Below are positions 55,979 through 64,000 of a stretch of DNA of 64,000 nucleotides, piece after piece; within the stretch, counting starts at the first letter, position 1, and each line of letters begins with the position of its first letter. The notes under the pieces are model-generated. The model was given only the letters and a program-made list of their open reading frames with translations, was not told the origin of the DNA and searched no databases. This DNA comes from Tremella fuciformis (lineage: Eukaryota > Basidiomycota > Tremellomycetes > Tremellales > Tremellaceae), in assembly GCA_032768795.1 (NCBI GenBank), contig CP136494.1, forward strand, positions 1,054,001 through 1,118,000, in the 5' to 3' direction. A program made the position numbers and the translations under genes.

Positions 55979-57500
55979 CTAGTCCCGGAAAGCCTTGGCG
56001 ATAGATCCGCCGTGGTCCGCACGGGGCGGCGCCAGGCCTAGTGACTTGTAGCGCTCCTCGATCCAGTCTTTGGCGGGCTGCTTGTACTTGGCCTCGTAGT
56101 CCTCTACCGTGAGAGGCACCTCGGCGTGAGGAGTGACGCGTACACCGTGTCGCAGTGATGGCTGAGATGAGCACAGACGTCAAGGGCGAGGTAGCCGCGG
56201 CACTCACGTATGCGTCAAAGGTGGCCGAGTGGTTGACCACCCTGTTGTCCCAGATGGCAACATCGCCTGCCTCCCAGCGCCATCTCACAGTCGCATCCGT
56301 CTGCTGGGCGAACGAGTCCTGCAAGAACCTCAGGAGGTTGTCTCCCTCAGCCTTTGGCACGCCGACGATACGCGAGACAAAGCCTGAGTTGCAGAAGACA
56401 GCCTTGAGCCCCGTGACGGGATGCACGCGGACGAGCGGGTGAGCGGTCTCGATCGGCTGGCGCTTGGGCACGTTGATCGTGGCTGTGCGCGAGGCGGCCT
56501 GGTTGAACGACGTGTGCACGGCGCGCAGAGACTCGAGGTACTTCTGGTACGGCTTGGAGAGGGACGAGTAGAGCGCGTAGCCAGAGGACCACAGCGTGTC
56601 GTTTCCCACCTCGGGCGTGGTCATGAGTTTGAGGATCGTGGTTCCTGGCGGCTGCACCTCGTACGTGACATCGGAGTGGAACAGCTCGGCGCGACTGAAC
56701 GCAAATGGATCCGGGCGCGAGTCGCGGTCCGTGTATACCACCACGACATCGTCGAGGTCACCTCGCCGCGGCACGGCGTAGGTCGGGTGCGTGTGCAGTG
56801 GACCAAAGTGCCGGCCGAGTGCACGTTGCGCGTCAATGTCCAGCGACTCTTGTTTGCGGAAGACTGGGGCGTCATGAGCGACAATTATGGGAAGGGCGTT
56901 AAACGACTTACAAACCACGCCTCGACGAGCGACAAGCAGCGCCAGATCGTCACGCGCTGCGTCGGAGAGCTCCTCAAGCTTGACGTTGCCCTCGATGACG
57001 GAGCCCATGCAGATGCCCAAATCCTTGATGCGCCCGCCGGCAGCCTCGACCTCGGCCTTGAGCCGCTTCAGGTCTGAGTCGGCAAAGTGGCCGCGATCGG
57101 TGATGTCAAACAGGGGAAGGGGAGGGTCAGATTGTGTGCGCTTTGGGTTGTATGCTGAAGTCAGCGACAAGGACAAGGAAAGAAGCTCGGTGAAGCGAGC
57201 AGAAGACTCACGCAGCAGTTCGGCGTACGCGTATCCTTCTCCCGGTCCGGCGCCTAGGACCTCCCCCACATAGTTGTACGGGTCCACCAGGGTTCCCTCC
57301 TCGCCTGAAGAAGCAGAGGCAGAAGAGGCGGGCGTAGACGCGCCCGAGCCGGACGCCTTGGCGTGCGAGGGCGGCAGGTCGCGGGCGAGCTTGTCGAGTC
57401 CCGGGGTCGTGGGAGTCGGGTCCAGCTTGAGGGTGAGGTGAGGGATGGCGTCTGTCAGCGTCTCGACCGACGAGGTCATCGTGGCGGTGACGGTGGACAT
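55979..57500 (-). CDS. TauD/TfdA-type Fe(II)/2-oxoglutarate dioxygenase
   Basis: The ATG at 57500. Exon 1 ends ...AYAELLR, then YNPKRTQSDPPLPLFDITDR, IKDLGICMGSVIEGN and LALLVARRGVVF, spliced to FRKQESLDIDAQRALGRHFG. The metal site is HSD in ELFHSDVTYEVQPPGTTIL and the distal His in WDNRVVNHSATFDAY. The last exon begins PSLRHGVRVTPHAEVPLT (the 2-oxoglutarate-binding Arg region) and ends SIAKAFRD at the TAG at 55979. The facial triad and co-substrate Arg region are intact. Relatives oxidise sulfonates such as taurine, or alkyl sulfates, to release sulfite or sulfate. The N-terminal ~80 residues are low complexity (Ser/Ala/Gly). Substrate inferred only at family level. Confidence 0.88.
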
Positions 57501-58897
57501 GCCGCGATTGATTCTCGATGGGAGCGACGGCGACGAGAGTCGTGTGAGGTGTCGTGTGACTGACTGGGCGCGGGTGGTTCAGTCGCGCTCAGACCGAACA
57601 AAGGTGTGACCGACAGAGAAGTGAAGTGGCGAGGGGATTAGAGACTCTAAGTCTATAAGAAGGTCTATGACGAGTCCGGGGAGAGGAATAGCAATAGACA
57701 AAGTGATCTCGTCAACGGTCGTCGTTGATTGCGCCATTGGCCTTTGTTGGACATTTTTCTATCTTGGCCGTGGACGAGGGCAAAACGTGGTTCCCCCTTC
57801 CTTTGGTCCCTTTGGACCCTGAAGTATCTGGAGATTTCGGCCGCGTTCCTTGATTTCCCTCGCCGGACTCCGACGCTTATTTTTGCTTCCGTCTTTCCAC
57901 TGACCACAGGTCACTGGACCATACCGAGGCTGAAGAAGCCTTGTGGCAATGGTACTGGGCGGTCCTCGTAGCGAGTTTTGATAGATGGAGCACTTGAGGC
58001 TGCAGCAAAGACATACATCGTATGCTCAGCGTCTACCAGTACCGTGTCATCTCCTTCGCTTAGTTGGGGGAATCAAGGAGAACACCGTAGATATCATCGC
58101 CTCATCAGCGCCGACCGGTCTATGCGTGATGCATTTCAAGGGGAATGAGGCACCCCTACGATGTCCTTATCTCGCAAGCTGCTGCAAGAGCCTTCCTCGT
58201 CCTCGAGTCTAGACTTCCAAAGAACAAAGAAGCACCCTTTGACCATCACTTTCATCCGCCACATGTCCCCAAATTCCATCGGCGTTTCTCCGCACACCAG
58301 GCTGCCTGCCACTCTTATAGCTCGAACGAGGTATGATCTTTTGCTGCAGCATCTCCAGCGTATCCACATATCGACTCATTTCGTCAGCGGGTGGGGCGAT
58401 CACTGCGCAGGGAGAGAGAGCAGAGGGTCATGTATCCTTGTAGCTCACGTATCTCCCGCCTCTTCTCGTCTCGTGGAGGGGTGGGTCGAAGAGGGGCGTA
58501 CAATCAAGGCCATCGTTATTGGCGCTGCCATGCATGCTTGCCACTGTTCTACGAAGTCTGACCTGTCTAATGCTCCTCGTCGTTGGTGTCGCCATGTACT
58601 TGGATCGCTGTCGATATCCTGTTGTGGAATGAGTACGTGGTCCCGAGAACAGGAGGACCAAAGTGGAGACGAATGTGGCACTTGGCGTTTGCATCCCAAT
58701 CCCATCACTGCTTCTAATCCTCTAGCGTTCTATTCATTTCACACCTCTACTTTCAGTCATCAGCATACCTGTTGTACCCCATACGAGGTCGCACACCGGC
58801 CACCAGGCCGTGCTCCTTCATCCTCACATCGCCCGTCTTGTACAACAGCGGCCTCACTGTGGTGCTTGAGACTGGGTGCGATCGACCACTTCACCCA
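57501..58897. other. 1.4-kb gap between dioxygenase and PHD gene
   Basis: Divergent upstream region of both neighbours, longer than any other gap here. Frames such as plus 58161-59210 run into the PHD gene out of frame and look like chance. A small inverted repeat GGTCC-CTTT-GGACC occurs near 57804. I recognise no protein or structured RNA. A short spliced gene cannot be excluded. Confidence 0.35.
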
Positions 58898-61767
58898 TCA
58901 TGTCCGCGCCACCACCAGCGCATACCTCGGCACCCACGCTGCACTTTACACTCAAATCATCCGATTACCACTCTTCCTCTCCCGTAGCTTTCCTGCGCGC
59001 ACCAGAACCGGCCGGCGTCCTCGGCGAGGCCGCAGGGCGCGCCACGCCCGTCCCAGCCTCGGCTTACCACCAGCCAGGTCCGTCTTCTGTACCCAATACG
59101 TCCGACGTCCCACCTGCCCGCTCCATCTCCCTCAAATTCAACCACCACTCTCCCCCTCACGCCACCGACGGCGACGTGGAAATGGCAGACGGTCATGCAT
59201 CGCCCTCTGAAACAGCGGCCGCCGTTGGCAAAGGACCAACTGGCATCAGTCTCGTTTTCAAAGTACCGCCCGGCACCGGCGGGCCAGGCTTTACGAGGCG
59301 CACGTCGCCCGGCGAGGGCAGCACCGGGACCGGGACCATCACCGTGGAGAGCAGGGCCAGTAGCCCGGGCACTGTCACAGGCGTCGCTGCAGGAGGGACT
59401 GCGGCCCCCGGGGGTAGGGGCAGGAAGAAGCGAAAGACGGGGTGAGTGTGGCACTTTGCCGGTGGCCAGTCGGTCTCCCCATCCACACTCCCTCGACACG
59501 CTAACACATCAACCCTTACTAAACTACCTCTTCGCGCTCGCCTCGTCCTGTCTTTGCGCGTCGTACTCATGCACAGCTCCGGCTCGCATCTTGTGCATCA
59601 TCTCTCGCCAGATTCGTCCGCCGCCGCCTCTCCCGCGCCCAGCGCCCCTGTCAACGGGAATGCCGCCTTGGAGATCTTCCAGGACGGAACTACCGGAGCT
59701 TTACCCCGCGAACTGCAAGATGTCGTGGAGAGCTCAGCATCCACACCTGGACCCACCGCTGCCACGAATGTACCATCTGCGGCGGACGGCGATGGTCTGG
59801 CAAAAGATGCCGCGGAGGGGTTCGAAAATCGACTTCGCTCAACCCGAGGTAGAGATAGTGCCGTCCGGCGAGGAGTGGACGCCCAAGGGAGGGTCAAAGT
59901 TGAGAGCGGTGGCTCCAAACCCGGTGCAAAAAGAGGGCGGAAGCCCAAGAATGCCGAGCATGTTGTGGTGGGCTTGCTGCTTTGTGCTTCGTTGCCATCG
60001 CCACTAAACGTCAGCAGCCCAACCAGGATTTCTGCTCCTCCTGCCGAGGCATTGGCCGTTTCCTTTGCTGCGATGGCTGCCCCAGGTCGTTCCATTTCAT
60101 GTGCCTCGAACCTCCGCTTCTCATCGACGAGCTGCCGGGCGAAGAAAGCTGGTATTGCAAGAAATGCCAGGCCGATCGAGTAAGTCGGGGCTCCGTCGAC
60201 ACTGGATGTGCAGCCCTATTGTCAAGCTTGCTATCGCGGATCTCGCTGATAGGCCAGAGCAAGATGGACACAATAGCGTCGCCTAGCAGGGATCGCGAGA
60301 GGGAAGTCAAACCCATTCCATCTGTCTTCAAGACGATGATACGCAACATCGACGAGGAAAATCCCGAGCAATTCCGATTGCCAGAAGATATCCGGACGTA
60401 CTTTGCAGGAGGTGCTTTGCAATCTGGGTCAATGCCAGTCCAGAGACTGATGCACAGTGGCCGCCGATGCCGTACGTGGCACATACATCAACGAGGAAGA
60501 GACACGGACCAGGATGGAGTGGGTTTTTGCGAAACTCTGACAGTACGGTGCTCATCCTCAGCCGTAAAGGCTTCCAGGAGGAACGGGACGGGACTCGACT
60601 GAGGGATGGCAAACGTCTCGTATCGTGCTACAAGTGTGGTGGCACCTCCATGCCACTCGGAGGCCTCATCACCGACCCGGGTGCCAGTTGGCGGCAGATC
60701 ATCTCGTGCGACTATTGCTCGTTACACTGGCACCTCGACTGTCTCAGTCCACCCATGGCTGCGATGCCAAACTCAGGGCGGAAGTGGATGTGCCCAAACC
60801 ATGTGGAGCAGGCCATGGTGAGTTTGGAGACCCCTCAGCTCATCTACTTGCCCTTCACCTCTACTCGAATCCCGTTGGGCACAACGGCTTCGCTCCGTGC
60901 TACCTGTCTCACCCTCCTTTGTTCATACTCCACCGCCGAAGTTCATGGCACTGCCTTGTTTGGTGGCAGCATGTTGCCACCGCACTAGGGCGCTGCTTTA
61001 GTCACCATGCCTATGTCCAAACTCCACGTCACACGTGTCAAGCGCTACGAGCCATTTGCTGATACTCACTCTCAGGTCCGGCGACGAACCCTTCGCACAG
61101 GCTTGCAAATCGTCGATGTCGAATCGGCGGGCCAGGCTAACAATGGTAACATCCAAGTCATGCCCGACGAAGACCGTCGAGGCTTGGAATTTGAGGATCT
61201 TGTCATCAACAAAAAGAAATACCGGGTGCCGGAGAAGATCATCAAGCTTGATTTCTGGGAGAAGCTGCGGACACGAAAGTGCGCCCCACCGTGATGCTGG
61301 GGACTCAGCTGACATGTCTTCAGGCAGCAGGCGGAAGACGATGCGAAGGCTAGAGCGGCGGCCGAGGCAGAAGCGGCCGAAACAGAGTCGACCGTTTCAG
61401 ATGAAGCGGAACAAGAGTCGACGATTGCAGAGGATGAGCCGTGGCGGCAGAAAGTGACCGTGCGCCAATCTTCTCGCTCGAGTCGGAAAAGTCTGACGAG
61501 CAGGTAACACAGGCGGATCTGGACGCCGCCCAGCTCGTGCTCAACCTGATACCTCCTTCGTCCACTGCTTCCAGCGATGTCCCACCGTCAGCTTCGATCG
61601 TGACGAGCGGCACACCCACCACGGCACATTTGGCCACGCCGACAACCGCGCAGCCTCTGCCATACTTTGGCTCAGGTGCCGCGGCACCAGACACGCCTAC
61701 ACAGCCGAGCTCCAAGGAGTCTAGCCGAAAGATCATGCTGCGTCTGGGAAGGGTCAACGGACAGTAG
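58898..61767 (+). CDS. Two-PHD-finger chromatin protein, Rco1-like
   Basis: The ATG at 58898 starts a Ser/Pro/Gly-rich region ending in a basic patch (RGRKKRKTG). After introns come KIDFAQPEVEIVPSGEEW and a C4HC3 PHD finger (CSSCRGIGRFLCCDGCPRSF, HFMCLEPPL, WYCKKC). A linker with LPEDIRTYF and a second PHD-like finger follow (CYKCGGTSMPLGG, ISCDYCSLHWHLDCLSPP, WMCPNH), whose last ligand is His. The C-terminal half has LRTGLQIVDVESA, FEDLVINKKKYRVPEKIIKL and DFWEKL, an acidic coil, and a last exon (after a 51-nt intron) ending RKIMLRLGRVNGQ at 61767. The PHD pair with a CPNH end resembles Rco1 of the Rpd3S histone deacetylase complex, which reads H3 tails in transcribed genes. About eight introns; several junctions are approximate. 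Confidence 0.78.
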
Positions 61768-62142
61768 GTCTGCGGTGTGGAACAACAGCAGCGTGCTTGC
61801 ATTTTGATCATGCCATTGGGCAGTACCCGTACACTATCTATGTCTTGCTCGTTCTTGGCATCCTTATGCACAGTGTATTCCGTCCTGTGAACTTTGTGAC
61901 GGGAACGGGAAATGCATGCAGCAGAGAGACATTATCGATGACCGAGTTCATCAAGCGTTATACCGTACTGTTCTAGCTGTCTATGAGCCCCTCCTTCCCG
62001 TTCTCCGTCTCGCCTACAGGCAGCCGATGCCGGGTTGCTAATCTTTGACATCCGGCCCGCACAGTGTCGAGCTTGCCAGTCGTGAATGACCGCCAGCCAA
62101 GCTGGCGTTGTCGCCGGGTTAAGCCTGTGGCGGCTGGCCCAG
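61768..62142. other. Convergent 3' region
   Basis: 375 bp between two convergent stops. Short minus frames (61932-62263) overlap it but carry no known motif. No gene called. Confidence 0.4.
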
Positions 62143-63152
62143 CTATCCCATTGCCCGCATGGCCAGCTCGAACGCCACAAACGTCGCGCCATTCGCAAAC
62201 GGACTCCTGATGAGCGTCGGGGAGAGCCCGCCGGTGAAGCCGCGCAGGCCCTGCTGGCGCCATACCTGGGCAGCGCAGTCGACTATGCCCTTGTACCGGC
62301 GCTGAGCGGGGACGATGGCGTCCGTCTGCAGCTTGGACTTTATCACGTCGACGGGGTAGATCCTAGCGCCTCAGCGTCCTCCTCGTCCCACATATCCGAG
62401 ACGCACGTCGCCCACAGCGCATACCCCGCGGCGGCGCCGTACCCCACCGCCCAAACGGGGGCGATGTCCTCTCGCTTGACGCCCTCGCGCGCCATGTGCC
62501 GCTGCACGAGCCACTCGTAGGCGAGAAAATACGAGCCGTAGCCGAGGCCGTCGCGCCAGATGGTGCTCACCTGCCCCTTGAACACGCCGGCCAGCCCGCC
62601 CTGCCGGTAGAGCGCGACGGCGCACGCCCACGGGCCCGCGTAGAGCGGCGGCTGCGGCTGCGTCTGGAGCCGGATACGGATGTGCTCGACGGGGTTGGCG
62701 ACGACCGTGTTGGCCACGCCGGCGATGGCCCCGGAGGCGTACAGCTCGGCTGGACGTCAGCGAGCACAGCGAGCGCGCGCACAATCGCTTGTGGTGGCAG
62801 GCTCACCCAGGCTCAACTCGCCCGCGCCGCCCCGCCGGCCGGCGAAGAACCGCTTGGCGCCCTCCAGCGCGCCAAACTGGATCGAGACACACGCGCCGAT
62901 ACCCAGCAGAGGCGTGAGGGTGCCCTTGTAGAACCCGAGCGGCCCGTCGCTCTTGAGCAGCCTGGCCGCGCAGTCGAGCGGCGAGGCGTAGGTCCCGCTG
63001 GGCGCCGTCTGGATGCGCACTTTGACAATGTCGAACGGCTGGCCCACGAGCACTTGGGCGATGCCCCCGATCGACCCCCCGATGAGGTCTTTCTGCGTCT
63101 GCGAGAGCCGCAGGCCAGGTTGGACCGGAGGGGGCGAGATCAGCTCGGACAT
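62143..63152 (-). CDS. Mitochondrial carrier (SLC25 family)
   Basis: The ATG at 63152. Repeat 1 is KDLIGGSIGGIAQVLVGQP with PFDIVKVRIQT (PxDxxKxR), then GFYKGTLTPLLGIG. Repeat 2, after a short intron, is LYASGAIAGVANTVVANPVE with PVEHIRIRLQT, GVFKGQVSTIWRDGLGYGSY. Repeat 3 has YPVDVIKSKLQTD across an intron and FTGGLSPTLIRSPFANGATF, ending AMRAMG at 62143. Three SLC25 repeats and six helices are complete. The RxxPxE variant in repeat 2 (PVEHIRIRLQ) and RSP in repeat 3 resemble the Ymc1/Crc1/ornithine carrier branch, which moves amino or acylcarnitine substrates over the inner membrane. Substrate not determinable here. Confidence 0.92.
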
Positions 63153-63363
63153 GATGCCGCTCGAGCGATGATCAGCAGAGAGGATCTATTGATGAAATTT
63201 CAGACGAATTGGCATTGGCGTTTTCGAGTTGGCCCAGGCACGTCGATCATGTCCGATGCCGTCCTTCCTGCTAGTTATGCTGTCGTGATATTCGTACATC
63301 TATTGGGCTACAACAACAGTGCTTGTCTCTATGCGATGGTATGTGAGACTGTATCGCAGGAGC

Positions 63364-64000
63364 CTAGTACCCTCCTCCAGAGTACTGCTTCTGCGCGGCT
63401 TGCGTCCGCCTCTGCGCCTCTTGCAACTTGGGGCAGTCTGCCAATCCGTGCCCTAGACCGCCGCAGACGGGGCACCCCTTCAGTGAACCGCCGTGCTTGG
63501 CCCGAGGATCTTCGATCGACAGCAGGAATTCTGGGATCCTGTTTATCAGCCTAATTGCGGGATGCTGTACCTGGACACTCACTTCTGCTTTGCCTCCATC
63601 AAGAGATACTTCAAATCCAACAAAGTCTGCTCGCTCGTGTTCATATTAACAAACGTCGTGGCGATACCCGTCTTGCCCGACCGGCCTGTCCGTCCAATCT
63701 CATGGACGTAATCCTCGATCTCTTTTGGCATCGAGTAGACAATGACGTGTTGGATCTCGTTGAAGTCGAGACCCTTTGACGCGACGCCTGAAGCGACCAT
63801 GACATCTTTGGCACCGGTCTTGAAAGACCGAATGGCATACTCCCTCTCCTCTTGTGTTTTGCTGCCATGAATTGCGACTGCCTCGACGCCTTTCAACAGC
63901 AAATACTCTTGGATATCGTCCACCTCGTTCTTGTTGTCACTGAAAATGATTACTGGTGGCGGGGTCTTCTGCAGACATTCGAGCAGGTATACCATCTTGG
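63364..64000 (-). CDS. DDX41: DEAD-box RNA helicase DDX41/Abstrakt, C-terminal part
   Basis: The second RecA domain and tail of a DEAD-box helicase; the 5' part lies beyond the right edge. It reads [67 protein letters not shown] and [13 protein letters not shown]. The [12 protein letters not shown] and EAKQKIP stretches, and a CCHC zinc knuckle ([14 protein letters not shown]) close to the C-terminus, are specific to DDX41/Abstrakt, a nuclear factor linked to splicing. The last intron splits the Lys codon before IPEFL. Motif V reads [10 protein letters not shown] instead of ATDVA.., and motif VI reads HEIGRTGR instead of HRIGRTGR. It ends SGGGY at 63364. Confidence 0.92.

Noticed and set aside
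57795..57820. GGTCC-CTTT-GGACC stem-loop as a terminator
   Set aside because: Only a 5-bp stem, between two divergent genes of a eukaryote, where hairpin terminators are not expected.
58161..59210. 349-codon plus-strand frame
   Set aside because: Runs into the first exon of the PHD gene in another frame; Ser/His/Arg-rich with no domain, consistent with chance in a GC-rich region.
62496..63554. 352-codon plus-strand frame
   Set aside because: Antisense to the SLC25 carrier, whose three repeats are unmistakable on the minus strand.

Overview
The window is fungal nuclear DNA, most likely from a basidiomycete of the Tremellomycetes type. The evidence is dense spliced genes with many 43-70 nt GT-AG introns, a fungal Zn2Cys6 regulator, a division 1 chitin synthase, and a hybrid histidine kinase with two complete kinase-receiver units, an architecture reported for Cryptococcus Tco2. 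Because of the introns most genes appear as chains of short open frames. I joined exons by splice consensus plus protein family motifs; exact junctions were worked out only where stated.

The left part (1-31.2 kb) is metabolic and transport-rich. In order it holds the 5' end of a PuuE-like polysaccharide deacetylase/allantoinase, an amidase, an intact Ty1/copia retrotransposon (2442-8122) with identical LTRs and a 5-bp target duplication, and a Zn2Cys6 transcription factor. Three MFS transporters of three families follow on the minus strand (DHA1 drug/H+ antiporter, monocarboxylate porter, sugar porter). Next come a cytosolic GH3 beta-glucosidase divergent from the sugar porter, a glutathione S-transferase, an epimerase-like SDR, a classical SDR, an AAAP amino acid permease and an NmrA-like protein. 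Amide nitrogen use, disaccharide uptake with intracellular hydrolysis, and detoxification are the plausible themes. The copia element sits in what was the shared promoter of the amidase and the transcription factor.

The right part (31.4-64 kb) is more housekeeping in character. It holds a CDK-site-rich coiled-coil protein, GINS subunit Sld5, the dual hybrid histidine kinase, a small unknown protein, the ribosome-biogenesis factor Utp25, a chitin locus, a mitochondrial-looking helical protein, a TauD/TfdA dioxygenase, a two-PHD Rco1-like chromatin protein, a mitochondrial carrier and the 3' end of DDX41.

The chitin locus (45.5-53.3 kb) is three genes in tandem on the minus strand: a secreted GH18 chitinase, a chitin synthase, and a second GH18 chitinase. 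The second chitinase has its catalytic motif assembled across a predicted 7-nt microexon. The two strongest leads are this microexon and the synthase/chitinase clustering. I recognised no tRNA, rRNA or CRISPR.
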